Source of the DNA: Butyrivibrio sp.
GTDB lineage: Bacteria; Bacillota; Clostridia; Lachnospirales; Lachnospiraceae
DNA length: 52,285 nucleotides
Reading direction: 5' to 3'
Assembly: GCF_017433805.1 (NCBI RefSeq)
Contig: NZ_JAFRGN010000048.1
Span: 1 to 52,285, forward strand
Below are positions 7,207 through 17,226 of the stretch, one piece after another. Both the position numbers and the translations under genes were made by a program. Each line of letters opens with the position of its first letter. Position 1 is the first letter of the stretch. The notes beneath the pieces were generated by a model. The model was not told where the DNA came from and searched no databases. It was given only the letters and a program-made list of their open reading frames with translations.

Positions 7207-10200
7207 TTAGAGAGCCTCTATAAATGCTTTTGCCATAGACAGTAAAATACTTGTGTCTGTAAATGTCTTTTGATTGCCATCCGTGGCATTTGCATTAGCT
7301 GTTCCTACTGAGATAGGCTGTGTCTGCGCATGGTAAAGGATTGCAATGTTGTCCTGGCCCACGCCAAAATCCTTTAGTTTCTCAGCCAATTTCACGCACA
7401 TTTTAGATCTAACGCTTTCCATGTATTCTACTTCTTCGGTGCTCTGGCCATAGGTTGTGGTGATCATTCCACTAACAATGCCATTCTTTTCAGAAAGAGT
7501 GGCTGTGACCATACCATACTCGTAGGTTTGAATACTGGCTTCCATCCGTGAATCCATGCTTGCATCGTTTTTCAAAGTGATGTGCATGGAAATCTTTTGC
7601 CCATCGATCATGACAGGTACATCGAAGGTTCCCCTCTCTGAGCCAGCGCTCATAACGGTTAGTCTTCTCTGCATGAGGTTGATTGCTCTTACATCAATAT
7701 AAGTATCGTCCTCATCCATCAGCAGTTCTTCCAGGCTGTCAGAAATGTTTTGAAGAGCATTCTTGTAAGTGTCTTCATAATCCTGCTCACCAAGAGCGTC
7801 CACCAGCAAACTCTGCTCTTTGGTGGCCATCTCTTTTAACAGCTCTTCCGATTTCTGCCAGATACTACCGTTCTTACGGTCCCTTCTATTGGAGATCATA
7901 GCTTCCAGGTTGTTGAAGTTGACTTCCATATTAAGGCTCTTAAGCTCCTCATATGCGCCTTCTCCATCGCGTACCTGGGCCGTCTCTCTTATCTGCCTGA
8001 CAACTTCGTTGGCGTAATCCCTTTCAAGCTCCTCATTTACCCCAGCACTTTGCAGATCTTCTGCAAGTTTTGGTAAAAGAGTACTCTCGTCAGGTTTGGC
8101 CATCTGAAGTTTTTCGGGCTCAAGATTCTCATATACTATATCGGCCTGTGCCCTATAATATCTAAAGGCCGAACTGATTTGTTCATCAATTTTTAATTCT
8201 GATGATCTGCTAATGGCATCAATACCACCAAAGCTGTCATCTACTGTATAATCCATTCCATGTCTTGATGCCTTCTGGGTTCTGGTTGCTGTTAAAAGAT
8301 TTCCCAAAGTCATCTTGGCTCCTGTCTTAATGACAGAACCTATAGCCTGATAGTCACCCGCCTTAAGCGTATGGAACAATCTGTATATTCCGATAAAAGA
8401 TTCCTTCTCTGCTTCTGTAATACCCTTTTGTCTCTCAAGCTTGTACAGGAATTTGGAATATTTCTCATCTGACTTGGATCCGCCCTTTCCAGAATCATCG
8501 CCATTAAAATTCTTGTTCAGATTCTGTGAGAGTTCCTCAATAGTCATGCCAAGAGGATTCTTGCCTTCTCTGATGATATCGACAACCGCTCCTGGTTTAA
8601 GTCTGTCCATGGTATTCTTTAGCATCTGATCCCAGGCTCTTACCTTCTCAAAATTCTCCTGAGTCATTTCCATGCTGTTATATCCAAGAACTCGTATTGC
8701 TCTTCTATTTTCTTCACTTGGCTCCTGTCCCATATCCTTAAGGATTTCATCAACATTCTGGAATGCCTTTTTGATACTGTCGCCAAGATCCGCTCTAGGT
8801 GCTGTCATCAGTGGTTCATAGCCCTGCTGGGCTTTTTTGTAACGCATCTCAATGTCGCTTGATACTTCACTGATTCTGGAAAGAGACGCTGTCTCCATCT
8901 CATCCAGCATTGCACCGGTAACATCAATAGGTCCGCGGCTAATGATGCTGACTCTGCTCAGAGTTGCTTCTATGAGATAACCAGTATTCTGCGGAGTCAC
9001 GTTTGTTATCTTATCAATCGCTACACCTGCAGTCTCGCAGGCAAGATCTCCAAGTATGTTATGGAGCTTCTCTATCAGCTGCTCCATAGGTGCTGTATCA
9101 ATTGAAAAACCGCTGCTAAGAAGCTGCCTGTTGGCATCTACTGTCATACGAAGTCGTACTTCTTCGAGCTGCATTCTGGCCTGAATAAAACGTGTATCCT
9201 GTGTATCGATAGGACATTTATCCACATATTCTGAAGTAATGGAATTCTTGATCGATTCAGCTCTCAGAACGGACAGATTCAGCTCTTTTCCCGAGTGAAG
9301 GCCTGTCCTTATATCGTTATCAGAAATCTTTTCGAAATCATCCTTAATGGCATATGCTCTGGAAAAAAGACTTCTTGGATCTGAAATGTCAGCCATAGTA
9401 GCTTTCTTACCATCAGCTATGGCCGCAGCAACAGCCTTTGCTCCTGTCTCTTCAGATATAGGAAAAGAAATCTCTTTTACCCTGTGTACACCGGCAAGTG
9501 TATCAGCTGTAAGCGGAATTCCCTGCTGAATAGCCCATCTGGCTTCTTCTCTTACCTGTATGTTTTCCTTATCAAATCCTGCCTCTTCGATTATCTTGTC
9601 TATCTGGCCATCAAGCTGCTCCCAGTCATAGGCCTCTGCCTTCTGGGCATAATATCCGCCTGCATCCTGAGCATAGAAGCCTCTTCCTGACATGTTCTGG
9701 CCGTTGGTACTGTGAGATGCACGGTAAATATTCTCAATACTTGGGCTCATGTTGTTGAGGACAAGATATTTAACCGCAGCATCATCAAGTCCCTGAATAT
9801 CAGCAACTTCAGAGTATGCAACGCTTGCAGCTTTTATATTTTCATAGGTGACGGGAATGTCATTTTCATGGAAGCTCTTTTGTAATTCTGTAGCAAAAGA
9901 CATGCTGCCTGTGATCCTGGCTAGCTTATCAAGGCTCATATCATCGTTAAAGCCTACGATTTCCTGCCCAGACTCCAAAAGAACACTCTTGATCTTATCA
10001 AGAATGGTCACAGTTTCTGTACTGTCCATATTTTTAATATCAAATCCATCCTCAGCGGCCTTGGCATAGTCCTCTTTGGACATGGTATTTGATAAAAGAG
10101 CCATATAGTTATGCTGTGTCAAAACGTCCGTGTTTTCAGCCATTTCGCTTATGTTATCTAAGCTCTTGGCCTGACAGGCATAAGCATTATTACTATAAAT

Positions 10201-10356
10201 GCTTGAATCAAGCTGTATACTAACTGGATCAGAAGTAGTAGCTACAGATCTTGACTTGCCAGCTTTGGATGCGAAAGCCTCCTTTGGTTCCATCCCAAGA
10301 ATATCAAGACTCTCATCTTTTCCATGACTGGTAATTGCCTGAAAGTTAATATTCAT
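7207..10356 (-). CDS. DUF6240-type flagellar-locus protein, possibly FliK-related
   Basis: A 1049-residue protein from the ATG at 10356 (GAGGT six bases upstream); the nine codons before it in the longest frame are probably not translated. It has no signal peptide or membrane helix. Most of it is helical and polar, with repeated short modules of the form DDAAVKYLVLNNMSPSIENIYRA and REEARWAIQQGIPLTADTLAG, in which a helix is followed by a position-setting loop. The last 120 residues (VPVMIDGQKISMHITLKN, GMVTATLSEKNGIVSG) recall the FliK hook-length-control C-terminal fold. It is co-transcribed with fliC and fliS from a sigma-28 promoter, so a late flagellar or filament role is likely. The DUF name is from memory of the family; the FliK link is inference. 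Confidence 0.7.
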   Translation of the reverse strand: MNINFQAITSHGKDESLDILGMEPKEAFASKAGKSRSVATTSDPVSIQLDSSIYSNNAYACQAKSLDNISEMAENTDVLTQHNYMALLSNTMSKEDYAKAAEDGFDIKNMDSTETVTILDKIKSVLLESGQEIVGFNDDMSLDKLARITGSMSFATELQKSFHENDIPVTYENIKAASVAYSEVADIQGLDDAAVKYLVLNNMSPSIENIYRASHSTNGQNMSGRGFYAQDAGGYYAQKAEAYDWEQLDGQIDKIIEEAGFDKENIQVREEARWAIQQGIPLTADTLAGVHRVKEISFPISEETGAKAVAAAIADGKKATMADISDPRSLFSRAYAIKDDFEKISDNDIRTGLHSGKELNLSVLRAESIKNSITSEYVDKCPIDTQDTRFIQARMQLEEVRLRMTVDANRQLLSSGFSIDTAPMEQLIEKLHNILGDLACETAGVAIDKITNVTPQNTGYLIEATLSRVSIISRGPIDVTGAMLDEMETASLSRISEVSSDIEMRYKKAQQGYEPLMTAPRADLGDSIKKAFQNVDEILKDMGQEPSEENRRAIRVLGYNSMEMTQENFEKVRAWDQMLKNTMDRLKPGAVVDIIREGKNPLGMTIEELSQNLNKNFNGDDSGKGGSKSDEKYSKFLYKLERQKGITEAEKESFIGIYRLFHTLKAGDYQAIGSVIKTGAKMTLGNLLTATRTQKASRHGMDYTVDDSFGGIDAISRSSELKIDEQISSAFRYYRAQADIVYENLEPEKLQMAKPDESTLLPKLAEDLQSAGVNEELERDYANEVVRQIRETAQVRDGEGAYEELKSLNMEVNFNNLEAMISNRRDRKNGSIWQKSEELLKEMATKEQSLLVDALGEQDYEDTYKNALQNISDSLEELLMDEDDTYIDVRAINLMQRRLTVMSAGSERGTFDVPVMIDGQKISMHITLKNDASMDSRMEASIQTYEYGMVTATLSEKNGIVSGMITTTYGQSTEEVEYMESVRSKMCVKLAEKLKDFGVGQDNIAILYHAQTQPISVGTANANATDGNQKTFTDTSILLSMAKAFIEAL

Positions 10357-10384
10357 TTGTACCTCACTATTTTTATCACACAAA

Positions 10385-10417
10385 AAATGGTGATGAACAT
10401 ATTATTCATCACCATTT
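10385..10417 (-). terminator. Terminator after glgB, lying in the leader of the flagellin operon
   Basis: The arms AAATGGTGATGAA (10417-10405) and TTCATCACCATTT (10397-10385) pair perfectly around a 7-base loop and run into T residues on the minus strand. It ends glgB transcripts. The start point expected for the sigma-28 promoter falls inside the first arm, so flagellar transcripts would carry only part of the hairpin. Confidence 0.85.
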
Positions 10418-10444
10418 ATTTCGGCTTAGTTTCAAAAAACTTTA
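10418..10444 (-). promoter_or_regulatory. Sigma-28 (FliA/SigD) promoter for DUF6240-fliC-fliS
   Basis: On the minus strand TAAAGTTT (10444-10437) is followed after exactly 11 bases by GCCGAAAT (10425-10418). The consensus is TAAAGTTT-N11-GCCGATAA, so the match is 8/8 and 6/8 with ideal spacing. The first three bases are the TAA stop codon of glgB. It directs flagellar late genes about 60 bases downstream. Confidence 0.88.
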
Positions 10445-12361
10445 CTTTTTAGTTTTCTTAGTCTGGAAGAGGAATACCTCGGCACCATATGGTGGAAGGT
10501 CAAATTCTATGCTGTAATCCTTGTAATCACATAGTCCTTTTTCAGCTTTTATCTTATCTGGAACACAGCTGCCTGATCCGCCATAGCATTCCTGCGCGCT
10601 ATCAAGGAGCTTGGTATAAGTGCCATCAAATGGAACGCCTACCTTGAAGCCTTTTCTCTCCATAGGAGTCATGTTCAGTACAAAGAGAATGTTGTCCTTG
10701 CCATTAGAAGCTCTGCGGTAGAAGCTATAAGTGCTGCGCTCCTTGTCATCGGCATTGATCCACTCAAATCCTCCCCAGTCATTATCCACTTCATAAAGAG
10801 CTGGATACTTTCTGTAGAGCTCAAGGAGCTTACCTACATAATCCTTCATTCCTCTATTAAGGTCGTTCTCTAAGAGGAACCAGTCGAGCTCTCTCTTCTC
10901 GCTCCACTCACGCTCCTGACCAAAGTCCTGACCCATGAATAAAAGCTTTTTACCAGAGTGACCAAACATGTAAGTATAGCCAACTCGAAGGTTCGCGTAC
11001 TTATCAACCTTGTAACCAGGCATCTTCTCTACCATTGAGCACTTAAGGTGAACTACCTCATCGTGTGACAATGGGAGAATATAATTCTCAGCATCATTGT
11101 AGCTCATTGCAAAGGTCATCATGTAATGAGCACCCTGTCTGAAGTATGGATCAAGCTTCATATATTCACAGAAGTCGTGCATCCATCCCATGTTCCACTT
11201 AAATGCAAAGCCAAGTCCATCCTCCTCTGGTGGAGCTGTAACCTTAGGCCACGCTGTGGATTCCTCTGCAATAGTGAGGATATTAGGATATGTTCCTCTT
11301 ACTACGCTATTAAAGTGCTTAAAGAACTCGATAGCATCGAGGTTCTTGTTATCGCCATATTTGTTAGGCACCCACTGTCCATCTCTTTTACCATAATCGA
11401 GATACAGCATTGATGCCACTGCATCTACTCTAAGTCCATCGATGTGGAACTTGCGGATCCAGTATAATGCATTAGCTATGAGGAAGTTCTTGACCTCAGG
11501 CTTAGCAAGATTGAAAATCTTGGTGCCCCAGTCAGGATGTTCACCCTTACGTGGGTCTGGATCTTCATAGATACAGGTTCCGTCAAAACATGCAAGCCCA
11601 AATTCGTCGGGACAGAAGTGAGCTGGAACCCAGTCAAGGATAACACCGATTCCATGCTTGTGAAGTGTATTAACCAGATACATGAAATCTGTTGGCTCGC
11701 CATATCTTGCTGTCGGAGCATAGTAGCCAGTTACCTGATAGCCCCAGGAGCCATCAAATGGATGCTCAGCTATTCCAATGAGCTCGATATGTGTGTACTT
11801 CATTTCCTTGAGGTACTCAACAATTCTGTCTGCAAACTGTCTGTATGTATAGAAGCCGTCCTCAGTTCCATCAGGATGTTTCATCCATGAGCCAATGTGG
11901 CATTCATAGATGGCGATGGGCTGACGGTTCATGTCTTTACCCTTAAGTGAGTCATACCACTTGGAGTCTGACCACTTAAAGCCTGAAAGATCTGTTGTCC
12001 TGGAAGCATTGCCAGGTCTGAGCTCAGCATAGTTGGCGTAAGGATCAGCCTTGTAAAGCTTCCTTCCGTCCTGAGCTGTAATGAGGTATTTGTATAATGC
12101 TCCTATTCCTACCCCCGGAATAAACAATGTCCAGATGTTACCTGTCTTGGTGCGCTGCATCTGATGAGCATTTTCATCCCATCCGTTAAAATCACCTACA
12201 ACATGAACATCAGCGGCATTTGGTGCCCATACTGCAAAAAAGAATCCTTTTTTCCCCTTCTCTTCTGCTGGATGAGCTCCTAATTTATCATAAATCTCAT
12301 AATGTGTGCCCTGTCCAAATAAGTATTCGTCGTCCTCAGATATAAAAACCTTTTGACTCAT
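10442..12361 (-). CDS. glgB: 1,4-alpha-glucan branching enzyme
   Basis: Forms alpha-1,6 branches in glycogen by cutting and transferring alpha-1,4 chains. It has 639 residues: an N-terminal CBM48-like domain (about 35-115; FFAVWAPNAADVHVVGDFNGWD), then a GH13 (beta/alpha)8 barrel and a C-terminal beta domain. Catalytic motifs are intact: GLRVDAVASMLY with the nucleophile near Asp313, ILTIAEEST with the acid near Glu366, and LPLSHDEVVH. The WGYQVTGYYAPT signature of GlgB is present. GAGGGGG precedes the ATG. It follows the TPR/AAA-like gene by 34 bases. No other glg genes lie in the window, so it is separated from the rest of glycogen synthesis. Confidence 0.95.
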   Translation of the reverse strand: MSQKVFISEDDEYLFGQGTHYEIYDKLGAHPAEEKGKKGFFFAVWAPNAADVHVVGDFNGWDENAHQMQRTKTGNIWTLFIPGVGIGALYKYLITAQDGRKLYKADPYANYAELRPGNASRTTDLSGFKWSDSKWYDSLKGKDMNRQPIAIYECHIGSWMKHPDGTEDGFYTYRQFADRIVEYLKEMKYTHIELIGIAEHPFDGSWGYQVTGYYAPTARYGEPTDFMYLVNTLHKHGIGVILDWVPAHFCPDEFGLACFDGTCIYEDPDPRKGEHPDWGTKIFNLAKPEVKNFLIANALYWIRKFHIDGLRVDAVASMLYLDYGKRDGQWVPNKYGDNKNLDAIEFFKHFNSVVRGTYPNILTIAEESTAWPKVTAPPEEDGLGFAFKWNMGWMHDFCEYMKLDPYFRQGAHYMMTFAMSYNDAENYILPLSHDEVVHLKCSMVEKMPGYKVDKYANLRVGYTYMFGHSGKKLLFMGQDFGQEREWSEKRELDWFLLENDLNRGMKDYVGKLLELYRKYPALYEVDNDWGGFEWINADDKERSTYSFYRRASNGKDNILFVLNMTPMERKGFKVGVPFDGTYTKLLDSAQECYGGSGSCVPDKIKAEKGLCDYKDYSIEFDLPPYGAEVFLFQTKKTKK

Positions 12362-12395
12362 AAATAACCCCCTCAGTTTATTTGGTACTTATTTC

Positions 12396-15149
12396 TTAGT
12401 GCATAAAGTCTTTTTCTCTTAAGATGATCATATCATTCTCATCGTATCTCTTGTTGACAAGTACATCTACAAAATGGCCTATTGAACGCTTCTCAGCATA
12501 GTAAATAGCATCATCGATGATATCCTTAACCTCTGCCACTGTTACTTCGTGGTCAAGAGTCTGTCTCTCTGAGATTCTGGTATGAAGAGCCAGAATTCCA
12601 AGGTTATCAATAGCATACTCTTTCTCATAGGCGTACTGTCTTGCATAAGCTACAAGAGAATCATCATCAAGCGCTTCGATATCAACTCTTACATTGAAGC
12701 TCTGCTTAAGTGATGGATTCTTGTCAAGGAATCTGTCCATATCCTCTTTGGTGTCTTCCATAACAAGGATAAGACCCTTATTCTCTTCCTGAAGAATTCC
12801 AAGAAGCTCATTGACTGTTTCCTGGTTAAGATCAGCAGCCCTCTGAATGATCAGCGCTCCATTTGCAAGCTTATCAAAAATGCTGCTGGTGCTCTTCTTG
12901 TTGAGAGTGTTAGCTGTAATCTTGGCAACCTTACCACTGAAGTTGGAATCAGATGCCTGAACTGCCTTGATAAGACCCTTAGCCAGGTTAACAGTTCCTG
13001 CCCCCTCCTCACCAGTAACGATTGCGTTACCTGTGAAGGCATCCATGCTCAGATTGTCGATAGCATTGATGATCTGTCTTCTGGATTTCTTGTGATGAAT
13101 ATATGGTCCAAAGAGCTCTTTTTCCTCTGGTGTCATTGTTCTGACACGCTCTTCAATCTCTCTGTTTCCAAGGTGCTTCTTGCCATTTTCTTCTGACTTA
13201 GATTCAGGTCTAGCTACCTGCTTCTGAGTAGTTTCAGGCTTGGCTTCAGGATTCTCACCTTCCCATTCATCTTCTGGGATGTCTTCTTCAGCTTCATCCT
13301 TATCAGCGTCTTCATCATCAGAATCTTCTGCTTCTGACTCATCCTCGTCATCTGCTGGTGTTACAGCATCCTTCTCGGATGTAACAGTTCCAACCTCTGA
13401 CTCTTCCTCGCTAGCAGCAAGCTCCTGTTCTACAGTATCTGCATCCGCATCTACTTCCTCAGGAAGCTCATCTGGAATCTTATCAAGCTCAGCAGAATCA
13501 GAAACGTTTAATTCCTTGGCCTCAGCCTCATCAATAACCTCATCTACTGCGGCATTGATAACGTCTTCTCTATTGACCGACCAGTCGCCTCTTCCAGAAG
13601 CTTTGTCATACTGCTCCTTTTTGAGGGCGTCGGATATAGCCTTCTCAATCTTTTCCTGAAGGCCTTCCTTGGTCAGCTCGTCGTAATCAGCAAACATATT
13701 GCCAGTTTCGTCTGCAACTCTCTTCTTAACTGCAGCAAACTGTTTCTCTTTCTGATCTCTCTTGAACTTCTCCCAGTTGCCGAGATACTCATCTATACTG
13801 ATCTGACCAGTAATCTGCTTCTCAACCATTGGCTCTGGCTGAACTGCCATGCTGATCTGACCGTCTGATTCCTGTGCAAGAATATTCTCAAAATGCTTGG
13901 GCATCTGATAGCTTGCATTAGGATGGATAACAGCTCCTGGAACTTCGTCCTCAAGAGGCTTCTCCTCATAAACAACTCCTCTGTAAAGAGGTGCTGTATT
14001 TGTATCTATATCTGTAGCAACAGCTTCGTCTGTATCCTGTTCTGATACTAACTGCTCGTACTGCTTGGCCTCTCCTAGGATAGGTCCATTTCCGCCATAT
14101 TTAATATCAATACCCATCTGAGGCGCTGTAGGAATATCCTCTGTCTGTGTATCAAAAAAGATTTCCTGCATGCTGCCAGTTGGCTGTGGCTGCTCTTCTG
14201 CTACATCACTTTCGGATGCATATATCTCTTTAAGCCCCTCTGCAAGTGCCTCCTGAAGATTCATGGTGTTATATGCACTTACATCTACAGATGGCTCTTT
14301 AATCTCAGTAATGCGAGAATAAACAATAGTATCTGGTGCTGGCTCCTGTGGCACATTGCGTGACATAGTGTACTCTTTGATCACTTCATCTGTTACAGGT
14401 GGCATTTCCTTGGTAGGCTGCTTGCCCTCTGGAACATACTCAGCTGAAGGAGTAGGAATCTCTGCAGTAACTGCAGGTGTTGGAGCAGCCACTGGTGAAT
14501 CAGGTATTGTAGCAGACTCTGTCACAATGCCATTTTTGATCTTGTATCTGTTATATCTATCCTGCTGTTCTGGTGAAAGAGGCTCATGAAGTGCCTTGAG
14601 TTCAAGAGCTTTCATGACGTATCTTCCCTCACCAAACCAAAGGAACATCTCATCACACTCTTCTACGCACTCAGTAGTAAGGCCTACCCTGTGATAAAGG
14701 TATGCCAGTTCATATGCCCATCTTTCTCTGTAATCGTGTTTTTTGAATTCTTCAAGGACAGCAATTCTCTCTTCAAGGCTGACTTCCTGTGCCTCGTAGA
14801 GCTTGTACTGTAAGATATATCTGCCTGTATCTCTAGGCGCTATTCTGACAAATTCCTTATAATATTCAACCGCCTGAACAAACTCGCCCATCTTGATAGC
14901 CAGTTCGCATAAAGAGTATACGATTGGCCTTCCTGTAGGGTGCTTGTCATACGCCATCAGAAGAACATCTCTACTCTCCTCAAAACGGCGATTGATCTTA
15001 TATAAGTCACTGATGGTGCAGAGCATAGATACGCTCTTAACACGCTTCCAGTCTATTGTATCAGCAATTTTCACTGCTTCGGCATATCTGCCTTCCCCGA
15101 TCAGAGCCTTAATCTCGTCAGCCCTGATCTTATACTCCACTTTATCCAA
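12396..15149 (-). CDS. TPR protein with degenerate AAA+ (CbbX/SpoVK-like) C-terminal domain
   Basis: A 917-residue protein starting at a TTG at 15149 with AAGGGG seven bases upstream. Residues 1-200 look like tetratricopeptide helices ([47 protein letters not shown]). Residues 210-690 are a long Pro/Glu/Asp-rich linker with an acidic run near 560-650. The last 220 residues resemble the AAA+ core and C-terminal helices of CbbX/SpoVK proteins, ending [18 protein letters not shown]. The Walker A site reads GEEGAGTV (713-720) instead of GxxGxGKT, and the Walker B site reads [10 protein letters not shown] with no DE pair. ATP hydrolysis is therefore unlikely; a scaffold or sensor role is more probable. 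No signal peptide. Function unknown. Confidence 0.75.
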   Translation of the reverse strand: MDKVEYKIRADEIKALIGEGRYAEAVKIADTIDWKRVKSVSMLCTISDLYKINRRFEESRDVLLMAYDKHPTGRPIVYSLCELAIKMGEFVQAVEYYKEFVRIAPRDTGRYILQYKLYEAQEVSLEERIAVLEEFKKHDYRERWAYELAYLYHRVGLTTECVEECDEMFLWFGEGRYVMKALELKALHEPLSPEQQDRYNRYKIKNGIVTESATIPDSPVAAPTPAVTAEIPTPSAEYVPEGKQPTKEMPPVTDEVIKEYTMSRNVPQEPAPDTIVYSRITEIKEPSVDVSAYNTMNLQEALAEGLKEIYASESDVAEEQPQPTGSMQEIFFDTQTEDIPTAPQMGIDIKYGGNGPILGEAKQYEQLVSEQDTDEAVATDIDTNTAPLYRGVVYEEKPLEDEVPGAVIHPNASYQMPKHFENILAQESDGQISMAVQPEPMVEKQITGQISIDEYLGNWEKFKRDQKEKQFAAVKKRVADETGNMFADYDELTKEGLQEKIEKAISDALKKEQYDKASGRGDWSVNREDVINAAVDEVIDEAEAKELNVSDSAELDKIPDELPEEVDADADTVEQELAASEEESEVGTVTSEKDAVTPADDEDESEAEDSDDEDADKDEAEEDIPEDEWEGENPEAKPETTQKQVARPESKSEENGKKHLGNREIEERVRTMTPEEKELFGPYIHHKKSRRQIINAIDNLSMDAFTGNAIVTGEEGAGTVNLAKGLIKAVQASDSNFSGKVAKITANTLNKKSTSSIFDKLANGALIIQRAADLNQETVNELLGILQEENKGLILVMEDTKEDMDRFLDKNPSLKQSFNVRVDIEALDDDSLVAYARQYAYEKEYAIDNLGILALHTRISERQTLDHEVTVAEVKDIIDDAIYYAEKRSIGHFVDVLVNKRYDENDMIILREKDFMH

Positions 15150-15188
15150 AACTTTTCCCCTTTGGTACCAACAAAACTACATATAAAG

Positions 15189-16067
15189 TTAGTTTAACAT
15201 AGCGCTACTTCTTTGTAAAATATCAGAAAGCCTTGCAAACTGCTCTAAACTCAGAATTTCCCCACGTGCTTTTTCGTCAATTCCCATTTCTACTAAGGCA
15301 TCCTGAACCTGCTGCCTTGAAACCCTCAATGCAGGGTTGTTTGCGAGGGAATTGGACAGCGTTTTTCTCCTCTGGTTAAAAGAGGTTCTGATTATCTCAA
15401 ACATGTATTTCTCATCCTGAACCTGAACTGCCGGCTCGCTATATCTTGTGAGCTTAACAACAGCCGAGCCTACTCCAGGCTGCGGAATGAAGCTGCTTGG
15501 TGGAACATCCATAACCTCGTTGGCCTCAGCGTAATATCCAACAGCCAGTGAAAGAGATCCATAATCCTTGTTGCCAGGTCCCATGGCCATACGATCTGCA
15601 ACTTCCTTCTGTACCATTACTGTAATACTCTCAATTGGAGCACCACTCTCAAAGAGCTTCATAATGATAGGAGTTGTGATGTAGTAAGGAAGATTAGCTA
15701 CAACCTTGATTGGTTTACCACCGTTGTACTCTTTAACAATCTCGTCTATATCAACCTTGAGAACGTCCTCATTTATTACAGTTACGTTGTCATACTCAGA
15801 CAGTGTATCTGCAAGAACAGGAATCAGGGTCTTATCAATCTCAACAGCAACAACCTTACCTGCTGACTCAGCCAGATACTGAGTAAGACTTCCTATACCA
15901 GGGCCAATTTCAAGAACGCAGTCATCGCTTGTCACTCCTGCGGCGCTAACTATCCCATCAAGTACGCCACTATCTATCAAAAAGTTCTGTCCAAATTTCT
16001 TTTTGGCACTCATGCCATATTTTGCCAGTACCTCTTTTGTTCTGGCTGGATTACCTAAATATGCCAT
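15189..16067 (-). CDS. rsmA: 16S rRNA dimethyladenosine transferase
   Basis: RsmA/KsgA dimethylates two adjacent adenosines in the 3' hairpin of 16S rRNA during small-subunit assembly. It has 292 residues, the normal length. SAM-binding motif I is VLEIGPGIGSLTQYLA; the catalytic NLPYYITTP motif is intact; the C-terminal part has the FNQRRKTLSNSL signature. GGAGGTAAT precedes the ATG at 16067. It lies 41 bases after tatD on the same strand, a common firmicute arrangement, and is followed 39 bases later by the TPR gene. Confidence 0.96.
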   Translation of the reverse strand: MAYLGNPARTKEVLAKYGMSAKKKFGQNFLIDSGVLDGIVSAAGVTSDDCVLEIGPGIGSLTQYLAESAGKVVAVEIDKTLIPVLADTLSEYDNVTVINEDVLKVDIDEIVKEYNGGKPIKVVANLPYYITTPIIMKLFESGAPIESITVMVQKEVADRMAMGPGNKDYGSLSLAVGYYAEANEVMDVPPSSFIPQPGVGSAVVKLTRYSEPAVQVQDEKYMFEIIRTSFNQRRKTLSNSLANNPALRVSRQQVQDALVEMGIDEKARGEILSLEQFARLSDILQRSSAMLN

Positions 16068-16108
16068 ATTACCTCCAAATCACATCTATGCAATCTATCA
16101 ATATCATT

Positions 16109-16873
16109 TTACAGCCTATACATGCGTTTTGCATTTTCTTCTGTAATTCTTATTACTTCTTCCTCGCTGATGCCCTTTATCTCAGCCATCTTGCTGACAA
16201 CATAAGTAAGATATGTGGAATTGTTCCTCTTACCTCTAAAAGGCTCTGGTGCAAGATAAGGACAATCTGTCTCAAGAAGAATCCTGTCCATAGGTGTCTG
16301 CTCTACTACTTCCACCATCTTCCTACCATTCTTAAAAGTAAGAACTCCGCCAATTCCAATATAAAATCCCATATCAACGCACTGCTTGGCTACTTCCCTG
16401 GAATATGAAAAGCAATGTACTACTCCGCCAATTTCTCCTGCGTTCTCACTTTTCATAATCTCGAGTGTATCCGCAGCAGCATCTCTTGAATGGATAACGA
16501 CAGGAAGCTTAACTTCCCTTGCAATATCAAGCTGTCTTATAAACCATTTCTTCTGAAGCTCCGGCGCCGGATCAGGCCAGTGATAATCAAGACCAATCTC
16601 TCCAATTGCTACGCACTTATCATCCTTACTCCACTCATAGAGCCTTCCAATATTCTCATCATCCAGCTCTTCAACCTCAGATGGATGTACACCAACAGCA
16701 GCATAAAAGAAATCATATTTATGAGCCAGGTCCATCGCACTCTGTGAACTAGATAAACTAGCACCTATATCAACTACATTTCCAATCCCTGCAACCTTAA
16801 AAGAACCAATAAGGGACTCTCTATCTATATCAAATTGCTCATCATCATAATGAGCGTGTGTATCAAATATCAT
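16109..16873 (-). CDS. tatD: TatD-family metal-dependent deoxyribonuclease
   Basis: A cytoplasmic TIM-barrel hydrolase of the YcfH/TatD group. I chose the ATG at 16873, not the ATG at 16897, because GGAGG lies four bases upstream and the protein then starts MIFDTHAHYDD, the family start; length 254. Metal ligands are visible in DTHAHYDD, GEIGLDYH, VIHSRDA, VVHCFS and LLETDCPY. It is followed by rsmA, a neighbour found widely in Firmicutes. The substrate in the cell is not settled for the family (3'-5' DNase activity is reported for some members). Confidence 0.93.
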   Translation of the reverse strand: MIFDTHAHYDDEQFDIDRESLIGSFKVAGIGNVVDIGASLSSSQSAMDLAHKYDFFYAAVGVHPSEVEELDDENIGRLYEWSKDDKCVAIGEIGLDYHWPDPAPELQKKWFIRQLDIAREVKLPVVIHSRDAAADTLEIMKSENAGEIGGVVHCFSYSREVAKQCVDMGFYIGIGGVLTFKNGRKMVEVVEQTPMDRILLETDCPYLAPEPFRGKRNNSTYLTYVVSKMAEIKGISEEEVIRITEENAKRMYRL

Positions 16874-17015
16874 TTTTCCTCCAAAATTCATGTCCATTTT
16901 TATATTTTATACCAAAAAAGGGCTCGCTCCAAATAATTTATCATAAAAATTTGGCCGTTAAAACCGCATAAATACTGCATCTTAAAATTTTTTTAAAAAT
17001 TTTTGAAAAAAGTGC

Positions 17016-17044
17016 TTGCATTTTCTTTTTCACCGTAGTAAGAT
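17016..17044 (+). promoter_or_regulatory. Promoter of tRNA-Lys
   Basis: TTGCAT (17016-17021) and TAAGAT (17039-17044) are separated by 17 bases and lie about 45 bases upstream of the mature tRNA end. The 16874-17015 stretch before it is AT-rich with no gene. Confidence 0.75.
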
Positions 17045-17088
17045 ATCACTTGTCGTTAAGACATGGCAACGCCAAGTAAATAACGAAT

Positions 17089-17161
17089 GCACCGCTAGCT
17101 CAGTTGGTAGAGCACCTGACTCTTAATCAGGTTGTCCAGGGTTCGAGACCCTGGCGGTGCA
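17089..17161 (+). tRNA. tRNA-Lys (CTT anticodon)
   Basis: A complete cloverleaf. The acceptor arms GCACCGC and GCGGTGC pair perfectly, with A as discriminator base. The anticodon stem is CCTGA/TCAGG around the loop CTCTTAA, giving anticodon CTT at 17122-17124. The T arm is CCAGG-GTTCGAG-ACCCTGG-like with the usual GTTCGA. CCA is not encoded. It is transcribed alone and ends at the following T-rich hairpin. Confidence 0.97.
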
Positions 17162-17166
17162 CGCCG

Positions 17167-17211
17167 AGTACTGTTTTCGTGGGTATATCCCATGGGGATG
17201 GTACTTTTTTT
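17167..17211 (+). terminator. Terminator of tRNA-Lys
   Basis: AGTAC (17167-17171) pairs with GTACT (17201-17205), enclosing the inner hairpin TGGG-TATA-TCCCA (17180-17192). Seven T residues follow directly. Confidence 0.75.
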
Positions 17212-17226
17212 CGCGTTAAAATGAGC

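Noticed and set aside
13240-13659. 139-residue Ser-rich frame on the plus strand
   Set aside because: It is antisense to the acidic linker of the TPR protein; the Ser runs are the complement of Glu/Asp/Ala codons.
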